Of a stretch of 23,176 nt of DNA, positions 1-7,248 are shown piece after piece. Every line of letters begins with the position of its first letter. Position 1 is the stretch's first letter. The stretch is taken from positions 1 to 23,176 of the forward strand of contig NZ_JALXKS010000047.1 in the NCBI RefSeq assembly GCF_025144725.1, read 5' to 3'. This stretch comes from Brevibacterium sp. p3-SID960. GTDB taxonomy: Bacteria > Actinomycetota > Actinomycetes > Actinomycetales > Brevibacteriaceae. Below the pieces are notes generated by a model. It saw only the letters and a list, made by a program, of their open reading frames with translations, had not been told where the DNA came from and searched no databases. A program made the position numbers and the translations under genes.

Positions 1-18
1 CAGCTCGTCGGTGGTCAT
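1..18 (-). CDS. Start of next operon gene, probably the second Liv ATPase (partial)
   Basis: Only the first six codons (M-T-T-D-E-L) are inside the window; the gene continues past base 1 on the minus strand. Its ATG (18-16) shares four bases, ATGA, with the stop codon of the substrate-binding protein gene (17-15), so the two are probably translationally coupled. The operon already has one ATPase, two permeases and a binding protein but lacks the second ATPase (LivF), which is normally present in this transporter class. LivF is therefore the best guess, made purely from context. Six residues cannot identify a family. Confidence 0.5.
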
Positions 19-1205
19 GGGGTGACTCCCGACTCGATCTCCTCCATCTTGCCGTCCTTGACCTCGTAGAGGTTCGAGGAGGTGGAGCCGCGGTGCGAAT
101 CGGCGGAGAACTCGACGGTGCCGTCGCCGATCACCTCGCCGGTGTCGATGCCGCCCATCGTCTCCAGCGACTCGCGGATGTTCGCTCCGGTCAGGTCGTT
201 GCCTTCGCTGATGGTGTGGCGGATGCCCTCGGCCATGACGTGCATCGTGTACCAGCCCTGCACGTAGCTGGTGATCTTCGACTCGGGATCCTCGCCCTTC
301 TCCTCCAGGTAGGAGGTGATCTGCTCGTGTCCGGGCTTGCCGGCGTTGAGCGGGGCGATCGGTTGGATCATGACATGGCCGTCAGCGGCGTCCCCGGCCG
401 AGGTGATGAAGAGCTCGTTGGCGCACCAGTTGAGGCACACGATCTTCTGGTCCCCGCCCTGCGCCTGCAGGTCCTTGGCCAGCTGCGCGGCAGGGGAGGA
501 GACATTCTGGATGACGATGTACTTCGCGTCGCTGATCTGGCTGAGCAGGCCGGCGTAGTTCGTCGTGCCGGCAGGCATCGCGTAGGACTTGTAGTCGATG
601 TCGAGGCCCTGCTCATCGACCCACGCCTGGCCGTCCTCAACCGGTGAGGTGCCGAACGGGGAGTCGTGGTGCAGCACCGCCACGCCTGCCTGCCCGCCGG
701 CGTCCTCGGAGATCCAGTTGAGCGCCACGCGCATCTGGTCGGAGTAGGTCGGAGCGACGAGGAAGTTGTACGGCGACTCCTCCGGGTCGGTGAGGTCCTC
801 GGCGAAGGAACCGGACATGAACGGCAGCTCGTCGTTGGCTACGCGAGTGCGCAGCGCTTCGGTGTCGCCGGTGCCCCAGCCCTGGATCGCGACGGCTTCG
901 TCGTTGACATAGCGGCGGTAGAGCTCCTCGGCCTTCGGGATCTCGTAGGCGTAGTCATTCGATTCGGCCTGGATCTCCCGGCCCTCGATGCCGCCTTCGG
1001 CATTGATGTAGTCGACGTAGGCGAGCATGCCCTCGTTGTACGGCGCGCCAACGTCGCCGGTGGCGCCGGACTGATCGGCGATCATGCCGATGACGATCGG
1101 CTCGTCGGAGTCGGCACTGGCTGAGCCGCCCCCGCCGCATGCGCTCAGCAGCAGCAGGGACACAGCCGAGACGGCGATGCCCGAGGTGACGGTGGTGCGT
1201 TTCAT
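15..1205 (-). CDS. livK: LIV/HAAT-family ABC transporter substrate-binding lipoprotein
   Basis: A 396-residue extracytoplasmic binding protein of the branched-chain amino acid/amide (HAAT) ABC family (type I periplasmic-binding fold). It would deliver ligand to the LivH/LivM permease. The N-terminus is a lipoprotein signal: MKRTT, a hydrophobic run, and lipobox L20-S21-A22-C23 followed by a Gly/Ser linker, so Cys23 should be lipidated. The mature part opens with the family-typical PIVIGMIADQSGATGDVG. Start ATG 1205 has a perfect AGGAGG (1215-1210) five bases upstream. The open frame continues far upstream, but that extension is antisense-like and overlaps livM, so I rejected it. A 137-nt gap separates it from livM, the largest gap in the operon, and the stop overlaps the next gene by ATGA. 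The neighbouring CoA ligase makes an organic acid as plausible a ligand as an amino acid. Confidence 0.93.
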   Translation of the reverse strand: MKRTTVTSGIAVSAVSLLLLSACGGGGSASADSDEPIVIGMIADQSGATGDVGAPYNEGMLAYVDYINAEGGIEGREIQAESNDYAYEIPKAEELYRRYVNDEAVAIQGWGTGDTEALRTRVANDELPFMSGSFAEDLTDPEESPYNFLVAPTYSDQMRVALNWISEDAGGQAGVAVLHHDSPFGTSPVEDGQAWVDEQGLDIDYKSYAMPAGTTNYAGLLSQISDAKYIVIQNVSSPAAQLAKDLQAQGGDQKIVCLNWCANELFITSAGDAADGHVMIQPIAPLNAGKPGHEQITSYLEEKGEDPESKITSYVQGWYTMHVMAEGIRHTISEGNDLTGANIRESLETMGGIDTGEVIGDGTVEFSADSHRGSTSSNLYEVKDGKMEEIESGVTP

Positions 1206-1290
1206 GATTCCTCCTGAGGTTGTGCACCGGTCCAGTGGTGCGGCTGCTGCGCAGCGGGTGGTGATGAGCGGACGTCGGTTCGGTTGGTGG

Positions 1291-1328
1291 TTGAGCGGGT
1301 GGTCAGTGATTGAGTGGGCGGTCGGTGA
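1291..1328. repeat. Imperfect 19-bp tandem repeat between livM and livK
   Basis: Two adjacent 19-bp units, 1291-1309 and 1310-1328, differ at three positions. They lie in the 137-bp livM-livK spacer. Nearer the livK ribosome-binding site on the same strand are a 10-bp palindrome GCTGCGCAGC (1246-1255) and a short inverted repeat GCACC/GGTGC (1224-1228 and 1237-1241). The spacer could carry an RNA processing or stability element that raises binding-protein output, as in other ABC operons, but that is inference. I see no coding sequence here. Confidence 0.45.
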
Positions 1329-1342
1329 GCAGGTCGGTGCGG

Positions 1343-2407
1343 TCAGTAGCGGAACGGCCAGAAGCCGAAGAAGTCCTTGATGCGCTGCCAGATGCGGTTG
1401 AGTCCGCGCGGTTCGGCGATGAGGAAGACGATGATGACCAGGCCGAAGATCGCATGCTCGAAGGCCGGCAGCTGGCGCTGCAGCATCGGCAGCACACCGC
1501 CGAGCGCATCGGCGACCATGCGGACCATGACCGGCAGGAAGGACATGAAGATCGCTCCGTAGATGGAGCCGGCGATCGAGCCCATGCCGCCGACGATGAT
1601 CATCGCCAGGTACAGGATCGAGACGTCGATGGTGAACTTCTCCCACGAGATGATCTCCGTGTAGTGCGCCAGCAGCGCACCGGCCAGTCCGACGTACGCA
1701 TTGGACACCGCGAAGGCGGTGAGCTTCGTGCGGGTGAGGTTGACCCCCATGGCCGAGGCGGCGATGTCCTGGTCGCGCACGGCCATGAAGGAGCGCCCGA
1801 CACCGGTGCGGAAGAGATTGGTGGCGGTGATCGCTGCGAGGATCGTGATGATGAGCAGGATGACGTACCACTGCTGCTCGAAGCTCGAGCGCTCGATCCG
1901 GAACCCGAAGACCTCCAGCCGGTTGACGTCGACGAAGCCCTGCCCTTCGGTCAGCCAGTTCCAGCGGCGGACGATGAAGATGATGAGCATCTGCGAGGCC
2001 AGTGTCGCGATCGCCAGGTACAGGCCCTTGAGCCTGAGTGCCGGCAGGCCGATGATGACGCCGATGACCGAGGTGAGCACGACGGCGCAGAGGATGGAGA
2101 TCGGTGCTGGCATCCCGAGCCGGTCGGTGAGGATCACCGAGGTGAAGGCGCCGACGGCGAGGAAGCCGCCCTGGCCCAGTGAGATCTGCCCGGTGTAGCC
2201 GACGAGGATGTTGAGCCCGATCGCGCCGACGGCGGCGATGAGGGCGGTGTTGGCGATGGACAGCCAGTAGTTGTCGAAGACGAAGGGCACCAGGATCGCG
2301 ATGACGGCGACAAGTGCCATCCGGATCATCTGCGGGCGAGTGTGCCACAGCCGCATCTCCGAGGTGTAGGACCGGTGATGGCGGCCGGTTTCGATAGCTG
2401 CAGACAT
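1343..2407 (-). CDS. livM: LIV/HAAT-family ABC transporter permease, LivM type
   Basis: A 354-residue inner-membrane permease of the branched-chain amino acid type ABC importer, pairing with LivH. A hydrophilic N-terminus of about 28 residues precedes the first membrane segment (about 29-45); several more segments follow. Two family signatures are visible: GLNILVGYTGQISLGQGGF (64-82) and the cytoplasmic coupling region RDQDIAASAMGVN (211-223) followed by GGMGSIAG (273-280). The length is at the long end of normal because of the N-terminal tail. The start, ATG 2407, lies three bases after the livH stop, so the pair is presumably co-translated. Nothing in it indicates a non-standard mechanism; substrate specificity is not readable from the permease. 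Confidence 0.95.
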   Translation of the reverse strand: MSAAIETGRHHRSYTSEMRLWHTRPQMIRMALVAVIAILVPFVFDNYWLSIANTALIAAVGAIGLNILVGYTGQISLGQGGFLAVGAFTSVILTDRLGMPAPISILCAVVLTSVIGVIIGLPALRLKGLYLAIATLASQMLIIFIVRRWNWLTEGQGFVDVNRLEVFGFRIERSSFEQQWYVILLIITILAAITATNLFRTGVGRSFMAVRDQDIAASAMGVNLTRTKLTAFAVSNAYVGLAGALLAHYTEIISWEKFTIDVSILYLAMIIVGGMGSIAGSIYGAIFMSFLPVMVRMVADALGGVLPMLQRQLPAFEHAIFGLVIIVFLIAEPRGLNRIWQRIKDFFGFWPFRY

Positions 2408-2410
2408 GGA

Positions 2411-3283
2411 TCAGACCCTTTCGATCCGCTTCTCGCCGAATACGCCGTAGGGCCGGACGAGCAGGATGAGCACGAGCACGATGTACGGGATGACCTCCGC
2501 CAGGCCGGGATCGAGGTAGCCGGAGACGAAGGCGGTCAGCAGCCCGATGGTCAGACCGCCGACGATGGTGCCGGGCACCGAGTCGAGGCCGCCGAGGATG
2601 ACGACGGGGAAGACGAGCAGGCCGAAGCTGACGATGTTCATCTCCACTGCGGTGACATCGGCGAGCAGGATGCCGGCGATGAGCGCGCTGATCGCCGCCA
2701 GGCCCCACGACATCGCGAACACGCGGCGCACGGAGATGCCGACGGTCATCGCCGCCTGCTGGTCATCAGCGACGGCGCGCATCGCGATGCCGTGCTTGGA
2801 CTTCTGGAAGAACAGCGTCAGCAGGGTCAGCACGATTGCGGCGATGAGCAGCACCCACAGCCGGTTGGCCGGCACGGCACCGCCGAGCACGGACACGGAG
2901 TTCGTGGGGAACAGGGCGGGCATCGCCCGCGGCTGGGTGCCGTAGAACATCTGCACGAGCGCGCTGAGCAGCCCGGCCAATCCGATCGTGACCATAATGA
3001 CGGAGATGTGGCTCTGCCCGACCATCGGCCGCAGGATGAACCGCTCCACGATGCCGCCGACGATCACGGCGATGACGATGCCGATGATGAGCGCGACGAT
3101 GAGCGGCAGCTGGAAGATGACCCAGGCGGTGTAGAAGGTATAGGCGCCCATGAGGAGGAACTCGCCTTGGGCGAAGTTGATGACGCCGGTGGCCTTGTAG
3201 ATGAGCACGAAGCCCAGCGCAGCCAGCGCCAGGATGGCGCCCTCGGAGAGGCCGAAGATGACAAGGGTGACGAAGGTGCTCAC
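2411..3283 (-). CDS. livH: LIV/HAAT-family ABC transporter permease, LivH type
   Basis: A 290-residue, highly hydrophobic permease with roughly eight membrane segments. It forms the translocation channel with LivM. Family signatures: NFAQGEFLLMGAY (36-48), MRAVADDQQAAMTVGI (168-183; the cytoplasmic loop expected to contact the ATPases) and GGLDSVPGTIVGG (231-243). The start is GTG 3283, which overlaps the stop of the upstream acyl-CoA ligase as GTGA (3283-3280), so translation is probably coupled. The length matches the family. It is transcribed after livG and the ligase and before livM. Confidence 0.95.
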   Translation of the reverse strand: MSTFVTLVIFGLSEGAILALAALGFVLIYKATGVINFAQGEFLLMGAYTFYTAWVIFQLPLIVALIIGIVIAVIVGGIVERFILRPMVGQSHISVIMVTIGLAGLLSALVQMFYGTQPRAMPALFPTNSVSVLGGAVPANRLWVLLIAAIVLTLLTLFFQKSKHGIAMRAVADDQQAAMTVGISVRRVFAMSWGLAAISALIAGILLADVTAVEMNIVSFGLLVFPVVILGGLDSVPGTIVGGLTIGLLTAFVSGYLDPGLAEVIPYIVLVLILLVRPYGVFGEKRIERV

Positions 3284-5334
3284 TGTCGACCACTCCAGAC
3301 TTTTCTGCGCCCCCGGCCGGCGGGGACGATGTAGGACTCAAGATCGAAGATCCGCAGCGGGATCGACCGTTCGACGACGGAGCCGTCCTGGTAGGTGATC
3401 GCCGCGGAGATGGTGACTTCATCGACCTCCGAGCCCAGCGCTTCGATGATCGAGCCGTAGCGTTCGGCGATGACGGAGCGGCGGACCTTGCGGGTGCGGG
3501 TGATCTCATCGTCATCGGGATCGAACTGCTTGTGCAGCAGCACGAACCGCTGGATTCGGATGGTTGCGGTGAGGTCCTCGTTCGCCCGGGCGATCTCCTC
3601 GGCGATGAGCTCGTACACCTCGGGCTTGGCGGCGAGGTCGGTGTACGTCGTGAACGACAGCTTCTGGTGTTCAGCCCACGCCGAGACGGTCGCCGGGTCG
3701 AGGGTGACGATCGCGCACATCGGATGCTCGGCGTCCACCGCCTCGGGGTCGGTGACCCCGGTGCCGGCGAAGACGACGGACTCCTCGATGTAGGGGGAGA
3801 ACTTCAGCTTGTTCTCGATGAATGCATGGGAGTACATCGTGCCGTCGGCGGCGGTGACGACGTCCTTGAGCCGGTCGACGACGACGAGGTGGCCGGCCTC
3901 ATCGAGGTAGCCGGCGTCACCGGTGTGCAGCCAACCCTGCGGGGTGACGGTTTCAGCGGTGGCGGCGTCGTTGAGGTGGTAGCCGCGGAACACCGAGGAC
4001 GAGCGCAGCATGATCTCCTGCTTGTCGCCGAACTGCAGTTCGGTGCCCGGCAGCGGTTCGCCGACCGAGGTGTAGGAGACCCCGTCGTCGCGGTGGACGA
4101 CGGCGATGCCGCAGATCTCGGTCTGCCCGTAGATCTGCTTGAGGTTGACGCCGATGGCGTGGAAGAACTGGAATACGTCCGGGCCCAGCGGCGCGCCGCC
4201 GGTATAGCAGCGTTTGATGCGGGTCAGCCCGAGCTGTTCGCGCACCGGCCGGGTCGACACGGCATCGGCGATCGAGCCGATGAGCCTGTCCCAGCCGCTC
4301 AGCCGCCTGCCGGAGGTGCGCTTGCTCGCCAGCCGGTCGGCGATGTCGTATCCCCAGCCGAAGATCGCACGCTTGATCGGGCCGGCCTCGTCGATGCGCA
4401 CCTGCACCTCGGAGAGCATCGACTCCCAGATCCGGGGCGGGGCGAACATGACATCGGGGCCGATCTCGCGCAGGTCCGATTTCTGGGTGGTGGCGTCTTC
4501 GGGGAAGGAAATCGTCAGACCGCAGTACAGTCCGCAGGCCACTGCGAGCATCTGCTCGCCGATCCAGGCGAACGGCAGGATCGAGACGTACCGGTCCTTG
4601 GCGACGATCGGGTCGATGCTCGTGAGGTGCTCGGCCATCGACAGCAGGTTGGCGTGTGAGAGCTCGGCGAGCTTCGGCTTCGAGGTGGTGCCGGAGGTGG
4701 TGCAGATGACGGCGAGGTCGTCGGGGTGGCCGGCGGCGATCTGCTCATCGAGCCAGCCGGGATTCTCGGCAGCCCACGCGCGGCCGGCGTCTTCGACATC
4801 GGTGAAGTCGAGCAGGATCTCGTCGGTGTACTGCTCCAGGCCGTGCGGGTCGTAGAACACGATGTGCTCGAGCATGGACTCGGTGCCGAGCTCGGCGTGC
4901 AGGCCCAGCAGCTTGTCGACCTGCTCCTGATCCTCGGCGACGACGACGCGCGCGCCGGCGGTGTGCAGGATGTGGGTGATCTCGCTGCCGAGTGAGGTCG
5001 GGTAGATGCCGACGACGCTGGCGCCGAGAGACTGGCAGGCCAGTTCGGCGATGAGCCATTCGGGCCGGTTGTCGCCGAGCACGGCGACGATGTCACCGCG
5101 GCTGATGCCGAGGGTCACGAGCCCGTGGGCGAAGTCGCGAACGCGCTCGCGGTAGAGCGCCCAGCTCATCGGCTGCCAGATCCCGTAGCGCTTCTCCTGC
5201 ATCGCCACCCGCTCGGGGTGGGCGGCGGCGAGCGCATCGAGGTACTGCGGCATCGTCTTGGTGATGCTGTGCGGCGGCCGGTCGGCGGTGAAGCCGGAGC
5301 GATTGGCAGTGCCGGTCGGCGGTGCGGCGGTCAT
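3280..5334 (-). CDS. AMP-forming acyl-CoA ligase (long-chain-type) embedded in the liv operon
   Basis: A 684-residue adenylate-forming enzyme (ANL superfamily, long-chain acyl-CoA synthetase branch). It would convert a carboxylate, ATP and CoA to acyl-CoA, AMP and PPi. Motifs in order: phosphate-binding loop TTSGTTSKPKL (212-222), YGQTE (403-407), HTGD (471-474), DRLKD (488-492) and the C-domain EITRTRKVRR (611-620) with probable catalytic Lys617. All key residues look present, so the enzyme should be active. The P-loop is slightly off consensus, with Ser218 and Leu222 where Gly is usual. About 60 residues after the last core motif form a C-terminal tail. The start ATG 5334 overlaps the livG stop (ATGA) and the stop overlaps livH (GTGA). 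This placement implies that the acid imported by the transporter is activated here. Chain length or aromatic preference cannot be judged. Confidence 0.92.
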   Translation of the reverse strand: MTAAPPTGTANRSGFTADRPPHSITKTMPQYLDALAAAHPERVAMQEKRYGIWQPMSWALYRERVRDFAHGLVTLGISRGDIVAVLGDNRPEWLIAELACQSLGASVVGIYPTSLGSEITHILHTAGARVVVAEDQEQVDKLLGLHAELGTESMLEHIVFYDPHGLEQYTDEILLDFTDVEDAGRAWAAENPGWLDEQIAAGHPDDLAVICTTSGTTSKPKLAELSHANLLSMAEHLTSIDPIVAKDRYVSILPFAWIGEQMLAVACGLYCGLTISFPEDATTQKSDLREIGPDVMFAPPRIWESMLSEVQVRIDEAGPIKRAIFGWGYDIADRLASKRTSGRRLSGWDRLIGSIADAVSTRPVREQLGLTRIKRCYTGGAPLGPDVFQFFHAIGVNLKQIYGQTEICGIAVVHRDDGVSYTSVGEPLPGTELQFGDKQEIMLRSSSVFRGYHLNDAATAETVTPQGWLHTGDAGYLDEAGHLVVVDRLKDVVTAADGTMYSHAFIENKLKFSPYIEESVVFAGTGVTDPEAVDAEHPMCAIVTLDPATVSAWAEHQKLSFTTYTDLAAKPEVYELIAEEIARANEDLTATIRIQRFVLLHKQFDPDDDEITRTRKVRRSVIAERYGSIIEALGSEVDEVTISAAITYQDGSVVERSIPLRIFDLESYIVPAGRGRRKVWSGRQ

Positions 5335-6248
5335 CGGACTGCCTCCGTTCCCAGGTAGGCCTCGATGACCTGCGGATCGGCCATCACCTCGGCGGGGGTG
5401 CCGTCGGCGATGACGCGTCCGAAATCGAGGACGGTGACGCGGTTGGAGATGTCCATGACGACGTTCATGTCGTGTTCGATGAGGACCATCGAGACGCCGG
5501 CGAGTTCGTGGACGTCGAGGATGTAGCGGGCCATGTCCTCCTTCTCCTCGGCGTTCATGCCGGCCATCGGCTCATCGAGCAACAGCAGCGCCGGCTGCAG
5601 CGCCAGCGCCCGGCCGAGCTCGACGCGCTTCTGGATGCCGTAGGCGAGCGTGCCGACCGGCTTCTTGCGGTATGCCTGCAGCTGCAGCAGGTCGATGATC
5701 TCCTCGACGATCTCGCGGTGCTCGATCTCCTGGCGGCGCGCCGGGCCGAGCCACAGCATCGCCGAGAACACGTTCTGGCGCATGTGGATGTGCCGGCCGA
5801 GCATCATGTTCTCCAGCACGGTCAGATGCTCGAAGAGCTCGATGTTCTGGAAGCTTCGGGCGACGCCGAGGCGGGCGACCCGGTTCGGCGACAGGCGGGT
5901 GAGCGTCCGGCTGGCGTATTCGTGCGGGCTGGCGTCGGTTGCCAGGCGCTCGCGCTCCTCAGGTGAGTGCTCGCCGAGGCGGCGGCCGGTCTCACCGACG
6001 ACGTGGCGCAGCACGATCTCGCCCTCGGTCGGCTTGTACAGCCCGGAGACGCAGTTGAGCAGGGAGGACTTCCCGGCGCCGTTGGGGCCGATGACGGCAT
6101 GGATGGTGCCGGAGGTGACGGTGAAGCTGACGTCGGAGAGCGCGCGCACACCGCCGAAGCGCAGCGAGAGATCCGAGACCTGCAGCAGCGGCTGGCCCGG
6201 CGGCATCGTGCTCCCGTTGAGGGAGTGGCGGTAGGCGCGTGTTCGCAC
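5331..6248 (-). CDS. livG: LIV/HAAT-family ABC transporter ATPase, LivG type, with insertion
   Basis: A 305-residue ABC ATPase that would power the LivHM permease. Walker A is GPNGAGKS (54-61), the Q-loop Gln is Q134 (SFQN), the signature is the divergent LivG-type LAYGIQ (201-206), Walker B is LLLLDEP (221-227) and the switch His is H259. LivG proteins are usually about 255-260 residues. This one carries an extra charged stretch of roughly 35 residues between Walker A and the Q-loop (about 82-122) and a short N-terminal tail. I chose GTG 6248 because AAGGAG (6259-6254) lies five bases upstream. An internal ATG (residue 15) lacks such a site. It is the first gene of the liv operon, and its stop overlaps the ligase start by ATGA. 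Confidence 0.92.
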   Translation of the reverse strand: MRTRAYRHSLNGSTMPPGQPLLQVSDLSLRFGGVRALSDVSFTVTSGTIHAVIGPNGAGKSSLLNCVSGLYKPTEGEIVLRHVVGETGRRLGEHSPEERERLATDASPHEYASRTLTRLSPNRVARLGVARSFQNIELFEHLTVLENMMLGRHIHMRQNVFSAMLWLGPARRQEIEHREIVEEIIDLLQLQAYRKKPVGTLAYGIQKRVELGRALALQPALLLLDEPMAGMNAEEKEDMARYILDVHELAGVSMVLIEHDMNVVMDISNRVTVLDFGRVIADGTPAEVMADPQVIEAYLGTEAVR

Positions 6249-6308
6249 GTGATCTCCTTGCGTCGTTGCGAAAGCGATAGCGAGGACGTTGTGATCGGCG
6301 TCACTGTC

Positions 6309-6338
6309 AAGATAGACAATAGGTTTTCAATATGTGAA
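6309..6338 (-). promoter_or_regulatory. Candidate promoter of the liv operon
   Basis: On the minus strand a -35-like TTCACA (6338-6333, five of six to TTGACA) and a -10-like TATCTT (6314-6309) are 18 bp apart. This would give a leader of about 55 nt before GTG 6248. The -35 box lies inside the AT-rich palindrome 6324-6340, so a repressor bound there would block it. An alternative is a perfect TTGACA at 6310-6305, but no convincing -10 follows it at normal spacing. Confidence 0.45.
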
Positions 6339-6340
6339 AA
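6324..6340. promoter_or_regulatory. AT-rich palindrome, candidate IclR operator
   Basis: A 17-bp element has perfect 6-bp arms, TTTTCA (6324-6329) and TGAAAA (6335-6340), around a 5-bp spacer. A further TTTTCA half-site is at 6363-6368. It sits between divergent livG and the IclR gene, in the only clearly AT-rich stretch nearby. The size and symmetry fit an operator for a dimeric IclR protein. The assignment to this regulator comes from position only. Confidence 0.5.
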
Positions 6341-6382
6341 TCAATACTTGCAAGAGAAAAACTTTTCAGTCATCCGGTTCTG

Positions 6383-6399
6383 CATGCCGCGTCGGCATG
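6383..6399. promoter_or_regulatory. GC-rich palindrome upstream of the IclR gene
   Basis: A perfect inverted repeat, CATGCCG (6383-6389) and CGGCATG (6393-6399), has a 3-bp spacer. It lies 64 bp before the regulator's ATG and is different in sequence from the AT-rich palindrome upstream. It may be a second operator (autoregulation) or a hairpin in the leader RNA. The related half-site CATGCGG begins at 6419. Confidence 0.4.
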
Positions 6400-6462
6400 T
6401 GGCAAGCTGACACTCAGGCATGCGGTGACCGCCGGTGCCTCAGCTCAGGAAGGGAGCCGCAC

Positions 6463-7248
6463 ATGGCCGGTGAGGGCAATGGCGACGAAGCCAATGGCAG
6501 CACCAGCGGCAACGGCTCAGCCCGTGGGGGCCTCGGCACCATCCGCAATGCGGTCAGGCTGCTCGACCTGCTTGCCGAGGGCCCGCCGCTGCACCACCTG
6601 ACGGACCTCGCCGCCCGCTCGGGCATGTCGGTGCCCACCGTGCACCGGCTGCTGCGCTCACTCGTGCAGGCCGACTACGCCGTGCAGGACCCGGCGACCT
6701 CCCGCTACGGCCTCGGCCCGCAGCTCACCCGCCTGTCGAAGCACTACCTGGCGCGCAGTGCGATCCTCGCCGCGCTCGCACCCTTCGTCGTCGCGCTGCG
6801 CAACCAGCTCGCCGCCACGATCAGCGTCTATGTGCTCGCCGGCCGCGAGGTCATGTGCATCGACCAGGTCGACGGTGATGACCGCGGGCCCTTCCGGCGC
6901 TCACCGCGCGCACTGCCGGCCCTTGACACCGCCGCCGGGCGGGTGCTCGCCGCCCATGCCGCGCACGAGGTGTGGGCTGAGGTGCTGTCCGCGGCCTCGC
7001 CTGAGATCATGAAGCTGGCGCAAGCTCACCGTGACGAATGGGCGGAGGCGAATCACATCCACCTGCCTGCCGTCGTCGCCGACCACGTCGACGAAGTCGC
7101 TGTGCCGTTGCGCGACGCCGAGGGTGCCGTCGTCGCAGCCCTGGCCGCCGACGTGCCCTCCGGTGCCGATGAGGCTCATGTGCACACAGCGGCCGCGGCC
7201 CTGGAGCGCACCGCAGTCTCGTGTGGAAGGAGCATCGGCAATGGCTGA
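6463..7248 (+). CDS. IclR-family transcriptional regulator
   Basis: A 261-residue IclR-type regulator. After a Gly/Ser/Asn-rich tail (1-24) comes the winged helix-turn-helix (about 25-85), with recognition-helix region SGMSVPTVHRLLRSLVQ (53-69). The effector-binding domain follows (about 95-255), containing the family-typical RSPRALPALDTAAGRVLAAHAA region. I chose ATG 6463 because a GGAAGGGAG site ends seven bases upstream; the frame is open further upstream, but those codons lie in the control region. It is divergent from the liv operon and overlaps the acetyl-CoA-synthetase-like gene by 8 nt. It therefore probably controls one or both transcription units, perhaps sensing an organic acid or CoA precursor. 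The effector is unknown. Confidence 0.92.
   Translation: MAGEGNGDEANGSTSGNGSARGGLGTIRNAVRLLDLLAEGPPLHHLTDLAARSGMSVPTVHRLLRSLVQADYAVQDPATSRYGLGPQLTRLSKHYLARSAILAALAPFVVALRNQLAATISVYVLAGREVMCIDQVDGDDRGPFRRSPRALPALDTAAGRVLAAHAAHEVWAEVLSAASPEIMKLAQAHRDEWAEANHIHLPAVVADHVDEVAVPLRDAEGAVVAALAADVPSGADEAHVHTAAAALERTAVSCGRSIGNG

Noticed and set aside
1206..2708. Upstream in-frame extension of the livK coding sequence
   Set aside because: It would overlap livM and part of livH in another frame, is Arg/His/Pro-rich, and bypasses the obvious AGGAGG-ATG and lipoprotein signal at 1205.
3532..4659. Long plus-strand open frames opposite the acyl-CoA ligase
   Set aside because: They are shadow frames with low-complexity composition and no ribosome site or motif.
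6334..6462. Upstream extension of the IclR protein from ATG 6334
   Set aside because: It runs through both palindromes, has no ribosome site and adds Cys-rich residues unlike the family. ATG 6463 has a good site.
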